A program made the translations under genes and the position numbers. Shown here piece by piece: positions 1 to 12,600 of a DNA stretch of 64,000 nt. The notes under the pieces were generated by a model. It searched no databases. It was not told the DNA's origin and was given only the letters and a program-made list of their open reading frames with translations. Each line of letters opens with the position of its first letter. The stretch's first letter is position 1. The stretch lies in assembly GCF_932526225.1 (NCBI RefSeq), contig NC_064042.1, positions 15,139,040-15,203,039 of the forward strand, read 5' to 3'. The stretch is from Nematostella vectensis (taxonomy: Eukaryota > Cnidaria > Anthozoa > Actiniaria > Edwardsiidae).

Positions 1-754
1 CTTTTTAGAAATTGTCTTTTGCTGTACGACTTTGTGTGCGTCCGATTTTTTTACTGATTATATGGGAAAATAACCATAAGATCGCACTATGAGGGAAAAT
101 CAAAGAGGGCGACTTGGGGTAAGTATTATCTAGGCTGAGCATGGAGCTTTTTTCATTATTGTTATAGATTTGTTGTTTTCATCCTTGGAAGAAAAATTAT
201 GTAAAGAAGAACAAAGTTTTATATTTCATGCAAAAAGCCATTGGATTATTCAATAGCTTGCAGAATTAGCTGATAAAAAAATAGATGCTTTCTTACAAAA
301 AAAAAAAAAAACAGTGTCAGAAAGAGACTCTTTAAAAGATTGAAAACTAATGGTCAAGATTGTTTGACTGATTCTTTAGAATTTAGCTTCCTTCTCTTCT
401 CATGGTGGATTATTTAGGATTGTAGACCCCCGAAACCAGGATATAGCAGCTTTCCTCTTACTGACACAGAAGGTTTTAAGTGTTAAACATCAGTTGTACA
501 TCTGCATATCTTTATATACTAGAGTGACATTTATATCTTTATAAACACCCTCTCGCTAAAGTGTGAATACAAATTGTCATGACCAAAATGAAACCAAATA
601 AAAACATACTTATTCTTTACAACAGCAGTCATTTATATTCGTTTTTGTGAAAGCTGAAACATGTTAGGGCATTGATGGGGGAGCATTTAGAAGAACGTCT
701 CCTCCCCAAAAATAAAAGGAAATATAGAGCCATTGTGTGCTAGAAAGAGATGCA
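1..754. other. Intergenic, no gene recognised
   Basis: No ORF of note. There is an A-run at about 296-311 and an AATAAA near 596, which could be the tail of a plus-strand gene starting outside the window. Nothing else supports that. Confidence 0.4.
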
Positions 755-1465
755 TTAGGGAGCGGTCATTAATTACTGGGGGGGGGGGGGGGGGTCGGTA
801 TTTTTGCAAAACCGTTGGTTAAAAAATTTTGGGCCCAAAATTCGTGACCCTCCCCCCTAACCGGAGGCCCAAAAATTTGCAACCCCCACCACCACCACAA
901 CCTCACTTTTTCATATCAGATAATTATATGTCTTTATTAAAACCATAGAGACTTGATATACTGAATGTGACTAAATAATAACCTTTACTAAAATATAGAT
1001 CATCTAGCATGGCAGTTTTGACCTATTTAATTTAAGTATAAATCCTTACTTTCGCTTATTTAAGGGTGCCACAAAAACAATTGACAAACACCTGTGTTAC
1101 TAGAAAACAACTATGTGGACGACAATGTTAACAAAGATATTGAGTCTAGGTTTTCGTAACATTTTATTGTTAAACTGATTGTACAGCTTTGTCTGTCCAC
1201 TATGAGAGGGTTTCTCAAAATTTGTAATATAAAGACAAGATTGGTGCCTGAACAATATGGGACTAGATACAATAGTAGATAACATTGTGAACTGAAAAAA
1301 ATGTACATATATTAAAACCAGACTTTAATTCGGTGCCCAAAAAAGTGACCCCCCCCCTTTAATGACAGCCCAAAATCATGTGACCCCCCCTAAATCGGCG
1401 CCCAAAAACATAGCCCCCTACATATTTGCCAGCCCCCCCCCCAGTAATTAATGACCACTCCCTTA
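755..1465. mobile_element. Harbinger-like MITE (non-autonomous DNA transposon)
   Basis: The ends are inverted repeats: GGGAGCGGTCATTAATTACT at 758 and its complement ending at 1462 (one mismatch), each running into a G or C homopolymer. A TTA triplet flanks both sides (755-757 and 1463-1465), which fits the 3-bp target duplication of PIF/Harbinger elements. The interior has no transposase ORF and contains diverged direct sub-repeats of the form 'cggcgcccaaaa...gtgacccccc'. The element itself is 705 bp. The superfamily is inferred only from the target-site length and GGG ends. Confidence 0.6.
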
Positions 1466-2044
1466 GAAGAAAATAAACCGCCTCAAATCTGCTCAATATC
1501 CTGATGAAAACCTTAGTTAGGAAATATTTATATATTTTACAGGTAATCAAATTTAACACCAGAGAAGCAGACAAGGAGACAAAAGCTCACTATTGAACAT
1601 AAGCAGCGGAGCAGTGGGGCGGTAGCGGGCTAGGGGGATCAAATAGGTAATATATAGGGAAGAAGGTGAAGGAAAAGGAGTCAATGTCGCTATTTTCAAA
1701 AAAAAAGTTTTAATAATTTTTAGGGTTTTAAAAGGTCAGTTTTTTTCAGGGGGACGTCAATAACAAGTTCAAAATTTCGCTTTCACTGAGAATCTCAATA
1801 TGAACGCCATATATCTTTTTTAAAAAAAACTTAAAAAATAAGCTCTAAACACTTACCTCCCGTATTTGTCCGCCATTTCTCTCATAAAATGCAGCGATTC
1901 ACACCCCAGCTCTACAACGACAGCACCCACTCATGAGTGATGTGATCCTTGCGAGAGTGATCACTCGCAAAGAGTTCTGGGAGCTTTCAGAAATCACCAA
2001 TAGATGGGTGCCCTGTGGCTGAGAAGAGTCTGGGTAATTTCAAT

Positions 2045-5000
2045 ATGGCGCGCTACAGTTCGGATTCAGACGACGATCGAAGACGAAAAAGGAGCTCAAA
2101 AAGCTCCAAAAAGCGCGATAGACGAAGTCGCAGCCGTAGTAGGGAAAGAAGAAGACGGTCTAAATCGCGTGATCGGGATTCTCGATCGCGAACGTCAAGT
2201 AGGCGAAGAAGCCGAAGTAGTGAGAGACGACACAGAAAAGATGATAGATCTCGGGAGAGCAGCTATGACAGTAGACGGTCCGGGTAAGACAAACGGATAG
2301 TCACAGTCATCTTGATCATTTATCTTGAAATCCATGATCCTTTCTAGCAGCTCCTTCTAATATGAAACTTATACTATTTTTGTCCACATGTCGATGATCT
2401 AAACAACAGTAGGAGTAAAAGAGGTAAGAGTCAATGCTTTCATAAGTATATAATTTTATTTTTATTTATGTTTTACCACACAGCCCGGCTTGTGCAATCG
2501 ATAGAATCGATAATCGATATTAATCGATTTCAATCGATAAATTAGTTAATTGTATCGGTAATCGATAGCAATCGATAGAAAAAAATTGTGAGGAGGATCA
2601 ATAATTATCGATTTTTCGATTACCCCTGATCGATTGATATCGATTTATCGATGAAATTGGAAAGAATAAAAGACGAGTACGAGAGATTTACATTTAACAA
2701 ACACTTTTTAATCCCAATGTGCAAACAAAACGCGAAAACTAAGGAACCAATGCCAACTAGTTGTGGCCACAGTAGTTATTGCCACAGCTGTCCAGAATAA
2801 TGTTTATGGATGCTACGCAGTTAACTGGTAGTAGTAAAATCATTGCTGCAGTCAGACCGTAAAAACCAACAGTTTATATCCAGTGTACATAGTGTATACT
2901 CTTTCACTTCTTCTTACAAATTATTGCTGCAGTCTGGGGAGATTTAGCAAATCATAGATTCTGTGCCATAGGCACAGTGACTGAAGCAATACGTATACAC
3001 TTTTTTAAATAAGAACATCTAAGAATCGACTTCCAGCCTGGGCAAAAATGGGCATTTTTTTACAGTAAATGTATAAGAATGTTCTTACGTTTTGGGAAAA
3101 TTTGAGCCTCAGCGCTCTTATAAAAAGGTGCTTACCAAAAAAAAAAAGAATGTATTACAATAATATAGGTTTATAATACGTGGGCAATTCTTTTGTGGGT
3201 AAACACTATTTTTTATTCTTGCTTGCACAGATCGATAGGTACCAATAAAATTAACCTTAACCTTAATTGGAGGAATTTTGTGAGTATTGATTAATATCGA
3301 TCATGCGATACAATAGATATCAATTAATCAACTATTATCGATTTATTTCGATTTATCAATTGGTTTTTCAATATCAATTTTTATTGATTGCATACTCCGG
3401 GCACACAGTGGTAGTGAAACGGGGAATTGTTTTTTTTTCTATGGAGGGGAGGGGAGGTGTAGGTCTACTGGATGGACACTTCAAAAATGTATAAACCTCA
3501 CCACAAGGGCTGGTCTTGCATGTTTAACAAACATATGGCAAACAAAGGGTTAGGGTCACCAACTTGGTGCACTACTCTTGGTTTTTATGTTGGGTTATGG
3601 ATAAAAAACCTTGTTGGTCACCTTTTATAAAATCAAATATTATTCAGATTATCTAATCAAATATTATGTGAACACTAGATAGAAGAAGCAGATCAAGAAG
3701 CTATAGCAGTGATGGCGAGAGGAGAGATAAAAGGTTGGCATCTGCTAATCACTGTAGTAGATATGTTTAAAAAGAACATTTTATTGAGCTTTGAGAGATA
3801 GGGAAATCAGCACAAGGTTGAAATGGTATGTTATACCCCTCAGGGAAAACTGTGAGTTCTTTTGCCAGACATTTCAAGCCTTTTAAGATTCCTTAGCAGC
3901 TAGCAATGAGAGAACCATCAATAAACCCCTCTTCTGTAGTTACCATGTAATGCATTGTTTAGTTCTGTGTATTTGTAGAGCACAAATTAGTATCGGGAGA
4001 CATGATACAATGTTATACACATTTAAGTGACTTTATTTGTCAGTGTGAAGATAGGGACTTGTTCATGTAGCGTAAGCACTGTCCCTGGAGATGGTACTAG
4101 GGCACTTTTATTTCTCTCATATTGGCAGACACCATGTTTTTGTATTAAATTCTGACTCCAATAGGAAGACAGCTTTCCCCTGCTAGCTACATATGACTGT
4201 ACAGGACCCGAAACGATCCCAGGACCCGAAATGATCCCCAAAAGTCCCCCAACTGATCCCGGGACCCGAAACAATCCACAGGAGTCCCCGAAATGAACCC
4301 CAAGGAATTGCAGTAATGGACAAACAAAAGGAATGTGGAAGGATTGGCTTTCAGTTTTAAAAACATATGAAACATTTTAGCGTCATTTCTGTTACTATCC
4401 AGAAATTTGCATTAACTAAAACCATAGTATAAAGATTTTTATATACGACTGCGCTGGAAATACAGCTTCCAACAGCTTGGTTGAGTCAGCAATTGGGGTC
4501 AAATAACAATTCCCGTGATGGTAATTTGAAGAACCAGGGGTGAATAAATCATTTATACATAACAATCCATAAAAGAAAGTCTCCACAGATAATAAATAAC
4601 TCTGCTTCCCTGTAGGAAAATGTTTGTTTGTGTTCGGTGAATGAAAGACCTATCATAAAGAGAGATAGAGAGATCATGCAGGGGTGTACGCACGACTACA
4701 TGAGGAAATTCAAAACGCACATAATATGCTTTCAACAAAAGCCACATCTCTTAATATTTTGCAACGGTAGTAAAAGGGTTGTTCGAGTGCATTACTCAGT
4801 GTGCTTTTGTCATTCCATCTTCTCGGCCAAACCGGCTGTCGGTAAATATTGGCTCGTGTGAACATGGATTTCGTGGTGAAATACACGTTTGGTTGTCATA
4901 TCAATATATATGTTTAGGGGTGATGTTAACCGGAAACGAGATTTATAGTGTCTGAGTCGTGTTAGAACAGCAAATGTTTCGAAGGTCAAAAGTTTGGTTG

Positions 5001-7839
5001 TTCTGAGCAAGGCTGTGCTTGGCTGTGCTATGTTTATGTTGTACTCCTTTCAGTAGCAATTAAAAGTTGTGTATTTGTTTTGGACTCTGTTTATGGGTTT
5101 ACCGCCGGGGCAATGTAATAAATAAAAGTATTGTATTGGAATTTAAGTTTATTTAAGTCATGTTATTTAGAAATAAATTCGCTGTCAACCCTTAAGTATG
5201 CTTTAAGAATTGGAAGTGCTTTCTTCTGCTTTCCTTATGTCCATCACCGCAATTCTGTGGGGTTGATTTCGGGGACTCCTCGGTATCGTTTCGGGTCCCG
5301 GGATCAGTTGGGGTACTTTTGGGGATCATTTCGGGTCCTGGGATCATTTCGGGTCCTGTACATGACCCTGCGTCAGTGGATCCATTGTGTATTTGTATTT
5401 TAATTGTCTTTTTTTTTTATTTCCAGGGACAAGGATGATTCAGGGGTGAGTATGTTTTTTTTCTAATGTGGCATATGCATAATACAATTCTCTTATGGTA
5501 AAGAGTTTTTTATGTCAAGATACAGAACTGACAGCTTGGAAATGCAAATCTATAGTCATGACCTATGACATGTGCATTGTTAACAAAGCATTTTCTTGTT
5601 CCAATATGCTAGAGCTTCTTATAAAATACTGCTGCTGTATATGCTGTGTTTCTTTCCAGAGCTCTAAGGATAAAGCTAAACAAAGGATGAAAGATGCTCT
5701 GAGAAAAGCAGGTTTGCTTCTCCTCTTTGTTTTGTTTGTTTGCCATTTATATGCATGGATATGTGATAATACTACATTCATAGTAATGGTATAGCTTTTA
5801 CCATAGTACTGTGTAGCTTTTATTGTGTGATGCATACTTAGCCAATACTAACTACTTATTATGGGAGGCACCCCCTGTGTACACGCCTGCTTGTTAGTGT
5901 AACACTGTAAGCTTTCTATTTGATTTTCACATAAGCACATCAATACTTTTATATATGTAATTGTATTTAAACTTACAGAAACCAAAGATGAGGAACTACA
6001 GAGTGAGAGGGAAAAGAAGAAATTAGGTAAAGAAATTTAGAAGTTTTTTGATTTGTAATCTGTTAATGTTCCTATACATAATTTATCAAATAATGCAGTT
6101 AGACAGTAGTGCAAGGCACTCACTGTGACTCTCTCCATTCTTAAAGGAAAAGAGATAGTTCCTGATGCAGATGCAATAGCAAGAATTGAAAGCAGTGGGT
6201 TTGTGCAAGAAAGCTTTTCATCCAATGACAGTAAGGATAAGAAGGTGAGACCAATTAGTTTCTTCCCATGTCATCTTGCTTGTGTAGGCCATCTTGTTTC
6301 TTCCCCATGTCATCTTATTTGTGTAGGCCATCTTGTTTCTTCCCCATGTCAACTTGCTTGTACAGCCTTACTGCCAGAGCTCAACCTTTTGCTGTTGTTA
6401 CATTTGCCTTTCTGAATACCACCCATACTAAAAAGAACTTTCTATTATAAAACAAGCTCAAATTAAGGTGTTTTGTGGTAATTATCCCCATTAAGAAATG
6501 TTAAAGGAAATTCCCTATACAAAACAGCCTGAAAGAAACCTCACCAATCTGGGCATGTTTTTTTTGTGCGTAGCATAGTGAAAAACCCCTCAGTGTTTCA
6601 CTTGCACAGTATGTTATTTATTGTTCGTAAGCATTTTTGAATCGGTGAGACCATAGTTAGTAGAGGAGACTAGAGAAGGAACGCGGAAGGAACATTAAAG
6701 GCCAAACTGTTTGTTTGTTTTTTTTGCCCTGTAACGTGGTTGTGTAAGTGCAGTACAAGAGAATATGGTAAACGAAGAATCGTTGTTCTCAGGATAATTA
6801 CACACTTCGATTATTTCGAAACTCCACAGTAGTATTGACGTACAAATGCTTTTGTGCTTACCTTGTTAGCTCACTGAGATTGTTGATAGAGCTCTACTCT
6901 CTGAAATCTTAAGAGCACATGTACAAAACATACATGGCTGTATAAAACTAAATTTCTAGGGCTGTACAGGTCAAGATGTAATGACAATATAACATGCAAG
7001 TGTTAAGTAAAGATTAAAAGGAACTGAATACAGCAAATGTTTCAAATAAATTGATAAGCGGTTTTTGTCGGCATGAATGTATTCTTGCAGGGGCGGATCT
7101 AGCTTATTGCCAAGGGGGGGGGGTTGACCCAAATTTTCGTCATTAATTTATCTTAGTAACAATCTCGGAATGCAAAGATACAATGAAAACAGCGCCCAAG
7201 GGGGGGGGGTTAAAACCCCTAACCCCCCCCCTCCCGTAGATCTGCTACTGTCTGGTACTGTGCTCCTAGTTTGTGCAGGGTCGTGATCACGTGAGACAGG
7301 GTTGTTCAACATCAGAGAGCACTTATTGTGCTTTTATTGACTTTCTCTTGGAAAGACAAGGGATGTATCCGCTAACTCCGTATCCCTAGATCTGCTAGCT
7401 CTTTCCACCATTGAGACGCACAATTTACTTCCACTCCCCATCAACTGTGCCCTGCATCCAAATAAAATAATCTTGGACTGTTTCGCTAGAATTTAGGTAG
7501 CAAGACGATAGATCAAGGCCACGAACTCGCCATGTTCGGCGGAATGCTTGGCGATACCCTGGTTGTCCCTCTATCCGATACCAAGCTGTCAACTAAACCA
7601 CTGATAATGCAACCACTCGACACTGAGGGGCTATTTGGACCACTCGTGAGTATACTTGTTGGTCAATGTTTACTTTTAAGCTATCAAAATAGTTTTTTTT
7701 TGGAAGTCAGAAATCATTTACTGGAGTCTCAATTCTTGAAATTTTATTTTTTTAGTTACAAGAGGATGAAGAATCAAAGATGGAGAGATGGGTGAAGAAG
7801 TTAGCGGCCATGAGAAACAAGGTGCTGGCTTCTTCCTAA
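2045..7839 (+). CDS. RSRC1: Serine/arginine-rich splicing-related protein, RSRC1-like (SRrp53)
   Basis: Nine exons join in one frame to 254 codons plus TAA: 2045-2283, 2410-2423, 3679-3733, 5427-5445, 5660-5711, 5979-6026, 6147-6244, 7490-7645, 7756-7839. Residues 1 to about 103 are an RS domain (MARYSSDSDDDRRRKR onward). The middle is Lys/Glu-rich, then ARIESSGFVQESF (about 155-167) and a C-terminal MERWVKKLAAMRNKVLASS. These match the order and motifs I recall in human RSRC1 (IEAIESDSFVQQTF; EEKWFKRLIALRQERL). The human protein is about 334 aa, so this one is shorter, mainly in the RS part. Family role: nuclear SR-related factor in 3' splice-site selection. The start is the first in-frame ATG; the frame is open upstream but has no earlier ATG. 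Two exons are only 14 and 19 nt. The exon 3 donor (GTTGGC) is weak and is the least certain join. Confidence 0.85.
2484..3401. mobile_element. ATCGAT-rich MITE in intron 2 of the RSRC1-like gene
   Basis: Imperfect terminal inverted repeats (CCCGGCTTGTGCAATCGAT at 2484; complement of CCCGGAGTATGCAATCAAT ending 3401) are flanked by an exact CACACAG direct repeat (2477-2483 and 3402-3408). Both ends are packed with ATCGAT/AATCGAT words (2500-2655 and 3229-3360). There is no transposase ORF. A 7-8 bp target duplication suggests a hAT-like origin, but the termini are not textbook hAT. Confidence 0.5.
4198..5362. mobile_element. Foldback DNA element with ~140-bp inverted repeats
   Basis: About 4198-4336 and about 5225-5362 are inverted copies of each other, built from repeated GGACCCGAAAYGATCCC words. 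TGAC sits directly outside both ends (4194-4197 and 5363-5366), consistent with a 4-bp target duplication. The element fills most of intron 3 of the RSRC1-like gene. In pre-mRNA the arms could form a long hairpin just before the 19-nt exon at 5427. No transposase is encoded. Confidence 0.55.
6267..6364. repeat. 39-bp minisatellite, about 2.5 copies
   Basis: The unit starting CATGTCATCTTGCTTGTGTA recurs at 6267, 6306 and 6345. It begins 22 nt after the donor of exon 7 of the RSRC1-like gene. Confidence 0.75.
7090..7250. repeat. G-run repeat fragment in the RSRC1-like intron 7
   Basis: Two stretches with long G runs (about 7113 and 7200) and flanking GGCGGATCTAG / GTAGATCTGC words in opposite orientation. 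It looks like a short dispersed element similar to other G/C-run repeats in the window. Boundaries are not defined. Confidence 0.3.
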
Positions 7840-7872
7840 TTGACTTCACGTTAGTTTGTAAATATTTTCTAC

Positions 7873-7878
7873 AATAAA
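7873..7878 (+). terminator. Poly(A) signal of the RSRC1-like gene
   Basis: AATAAA lies 34 nt after the TAA stop of the SR-protein gene, in an AT-rich tail. The position is normal for a short animal 3' UTR. Confidence 0.55.
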
Positions 7879-8092
7879 AAAAAATATTTCGCCTAGTTAA
7901 TTAGTGCTTATTTTTAACCCATATCATCGGAAACGTAATTCCGTTGAAGCTGTCGAGACCTGGGGAAGGACAAAATTTTAAAGCAATTTTAAAAGAGATG
8001 TTCGAAGTTCTACACGAAGTCTAAATTCCAAGGACGCGCGCGCTGTATGTATATGCTATTATCATGCGTCATTAATTTGTTTATGACGTCAG

Positions 8093-8456
<364 letters not shown>

Positions 8457-8459
8457 ATA

Positions 8460-9610
8460 TATAGCATAAGACAATCACTGCACAGGACCAAAAACACTAT
8501 CGCTTTGATCTACTGCTCCGGATCGATTGACCCTGACTGTTCTTTATCTAAAGGGACTCCCGGGTTAAAGATCCAGCCAGATGCTAGAACAGGAAGTGGA
8601 GACGTGTGAGTTTGAGCGCGGAGATTTGAAAGTGAGACGCAAAAAGGAGTGGGGAAAAAGAAACCGTTCCTTTCTTTCGCCACTTTGTTTTTCCTTGCAC
8701 CGATTTTCACATGCGAAGCATCTTGGGCCTCCCCTTTCTTCTTTGTCTCTACTTTTCCCGCAGTGCTAAACCCACGGTAACCAAAAAAACGAATCAAGAT
8801 ACAAATACTGATGAACAAATAATATAGGGATGATCTAACTTTATTTCAAACCATCACATGCGTCGTTGACAATGTTATACCTTGCAACACACCCAAACAT
8901 GTGGCAACAATACGACAAACGAGTAGCAAGCAGATGCCGATTTCGGGAGGCAAACTCGAACTAGCTTTTTTTTTTGTATTCCACGAACCTTCTCGGCATC
9001 CGCCTGGCATGTTTGTGCAAGTTATATCTAAAAAAGACTAGTATAACATCTTTTGGCGTAGCTAACTTTATTTTTCTTTCAAATATAGCAGCCTCTCAAT
9101 ATCTATAACTACTCTTATTGCGTATAGAGCAAACGATGGCTCGCAAAGTATCAAACACTAGGCAATAAATATCTACCCTTATAAATATCTAAATCATAAA
9201 ACTTACTTACTGTCGTTCTTAACATGCTACGAGCGCTAGCGTTTCCACTTATACAAAGTTTTAACAAATTAGCATTCGAGTAACACAATTTTGATTTGGA
9301 TGAACTTTGTACTGACGTTCATGTTAATCTGATTGTAAGTGTCTCGCAGGCCACGCTAGCGAGCGTCGCATAGTAAACGTGATACAAGTTGTTTTCTCCC
9401 CTCTTTTCCTAAAGTCTGATGACAGATTTCTCTTCTGAATGGCTCTAAAACATGTAACAATCCATATATGCGACTGAACAATATCTCTATAGCCTTGTTT
9501 AAAAAAATAATATTTATATATATCTTTAATATGCCATGCATAATTATAAATAAAAAGTGTGTTTAAAAAAGCGTGGATTCCTTTTGTTATCCACCGAAAA
9601 ATGTTGATCT
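8460..9610. other. Intergenic between RSRC1-like and exchanger genes
   Basis: Short ORFs here lack recognisable domains or codon bias. TTTATT words on the plus strand (for example near 8838 and 9068) could be minus-strand poly(A) signals for the exchanger gene ending at 9619, but none is clearly placed. Confidence 0.4.
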
Positions 9611-9618
9611 AAGAAATG

Positions 9619-12600
9619 TTAACAGTTGTGCTTGCAGAAGATATCTTGTATATAGGCGTAGAGCACGAATAAGACGTACATGAAAACAAACGAGAGGCCA
9701 AGTCTCTTGTTGAGCTTGAACTTGAAAGCAGCCATCAGAAAGAGGGCAATTACGAGAAACAGAAGGAGGAGGAATCCAAATTTGACGTGTGGGGAAATAA
9801 CAATTTCACCAGTCTCCAGCATTATCTAAAACAAAAGTAAATAAAACATGATCTAAGCAGTAAATTATATACGTGATACACTGCATGAATTGGTGAAAAT
9901 AAAAAGATATATTTTAACGAGAAAAGGCCAAATATCATGATTTATTTTTTGCTGGCATGAAGCACTATAACCTGTTTCAAGAGCTGACGCCTCACCTCTT
10001 CAGCGGGAGTCAGCATCCTTATGGGTTCCATTTTGTCAATCAGAATTCTGATAACGAATGGGAGGCCGAGACCAAGATTGATATCAAAGACGTTGGAGCC
10101 AATAGCATTTGAGACAGCCATATCACCAAACCCATCACGAGCAACAATAATTGAGCTCAGCGCATCCTGAAACAAAATTAAGTTGCAGTTGAGGTAGTTC
10201 AAGCTGTGGAGTTAGTTTGACAGTAAAAACACACTCCGACAGGCACGGAACACCTGAAAGCATATATAGTCGAAATATGAGGGAAGCAGATGTCAAAAGG
10301 CGATAACTTTTTCCGGGTTGCGATTTACCAACTCGATTTCGATTCATGATTTGTTTTTAAGCTAGGAGAAGTAGGTGACAATGCAAATTGATTTAATATC
10401 TATGACCTTATCACCATTTGACTGTGGTATGTACTTACGGGTACGCTAGTACCAATAGCGATAATCACAAGTCCCATTGTGAACTTATCCACGTTGAGAA
10501 TGCACCCTGATCGCCCAACTACGGTCACCAAACCGAAGCTCAGGATTGCGATCCACACGATAGACATTGTGAATGAAGCAAGGAACCACTTGCGATTGTG
10601 AGGCTTGGAACAATCCGGGATGGTCCACGTGTAAAGACAGACGAAGGGGAAACTCAGCACAAAAAGAACCCAGCCCATGACGTACTTCGTAGACGACCAG
10701 CAAGTGCGTTCTTCTGTCGGGTACTCGGGTGTTTCAATGCTGACCGGAGGAAGACACGGACAGACTTTCATAGTTGATCCAACTTCATCTTCTTTGTAAC
10801 CGCCGTCATCTGTGCTCCCCACGCCTGACTGCGGCCTTGAACCATCCCCTGGAGGTTGTTCCTTGTCTGTAGGGTCCACTTGCACAATACTTGGTGTGGG
10901 CGGAATGTGATGACCATGCATCATCTCCGACAGGCGTCGCAACTCCTTTTTAACAGCTCCCTGTGCAATGGACTTGATCCGGATGTGATCATGACCATGG
11001 AGAGCAGCTAGACTCCTTCGGTGTGTCTGATCGAAATCATCACTTTTATATGGACGTAGTATTGGAAATGAGACGGAAAGTCGAGGCATATGATGGTGTT
11101 GGCTGCGTCCCAGTGACAGATTTATCTGATTCAGGCATACGGCGTCAGGAAGGAGGGAAACAAATTGAAGCAAACAAACGAATTCTATTTTCATTTTATT
11201 TTAGAATGCCTAAATTACCTATAAATGCTCAAATCTTTCAGATTGTTTTTATTCCTTATCTTTTTTCACTTTTTTCCTCAAAGTTAGCTCTGCAAGATTC
11301 TACTCTTCTAACCTCCTATGCAAATATGACTCATATCACTACTTGCGGTTTACTTAGCCTCCTTCCTTTACCAGCTGCAAACGCCGCCCGCACAACTGTC
11401 CTCTCATTTACCTCGACTTTGCCTGACTAAGTACAATTTCAATATCTAAAAAACGGAATGGTCAGTTAGAATGGACAGAAGTAATCCTCAAATGAATAAG
11501 CAAAGGTAAACTTGCATCTATTTAAGAACGTCTTTTTTAGTACTGTGATGTGATGAATTATATACGAGCTCACTCTGATAAATTTCCAGCGACAAACTGC
11601 ATTATTGCCGATATCTATCAGCATCCATTCAATCTATGAAGCTTTCAACTTTTTAGTTGAATTCATATGGATAAATGCTTTAGGCTAAGGAAATACTTGG
11701 CGAGAGCTCACAGAATACAAGTATACTTGTATCTCTAGCGTTGATTATGATGAACGGGTTTATGCAACAGTTACTTACAAAAGATCTTGACATCATTCCT
11801 TTGTGCGCATGCTCAAAGTGCCTCGTGTTGTGATGCGAGGCATCATGTATACTGGAACTCCTCTTTTGGTTAGTTGGCGAAGTTGCTTCGTCTTGCGACT
11901 AATGGAAAAGAACACCATCACACATTTATCGTGTACAGTCGATCAGGGTTATAGTGCGACACGCGGTGCTGAAGTGACTAAGACAAAGTTTGCCAGTTAG
12001 ATTGCGAAAAACAGACTGACAAGTGTTCTGATAAGCACTGGAGCATTTTTTGTCACGCTAGTTGAAACGCTGATCTGTCAATCAGATAGCAAGTTCTCGA
12101 ATCTTTTTAAGCCCCGTCCACAGGTATCCGAATTTGTGAAAACGCAATTTTTTCTACGAATCCAGCTCTCGTCCACACGTATCCAGTGTAATTTCCGGCC
12201 GTATCCGGAAATCTTTGAAAACTCTCTCCAGATTGGAATTATTTTTAACCGATACAAATACGTATACACGTGGACGTTCGTATCCGGAAAAAATGAATAC
12301 GCTTACGTTATTCTGTTTCATACGGCCGGAAATTAAGCCGGATTCGTAAAAAATTTTTTGCGTTTTCACAAATTTCCGGATACGTGTGTACGGCTGAAAA
12401 CGATTCGGATACGCTGCGTGTGGACACGGAAATTTTCGCATCCGCAAAAAAATCCGGACACGTGTGGACACAGCCTTACGCCTACTTCACAAAACTTCTA
12501 AGGTGTTCGCGGTAGCGCGCGTCGCACTGGAAGGCTGTCAGTAGGAGGCAAGAAAACCGCTAGTTTAATTGATTTTGGATTCTCATTTTAAATGGGAATG

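Noticed and set aside
2004-2300. 98-codon ORF overlapping the SR-protein start
   Set aside because: It is the shifted frame of the RS-coding exon; no domain, and the RSRC1 frame splices correctly.
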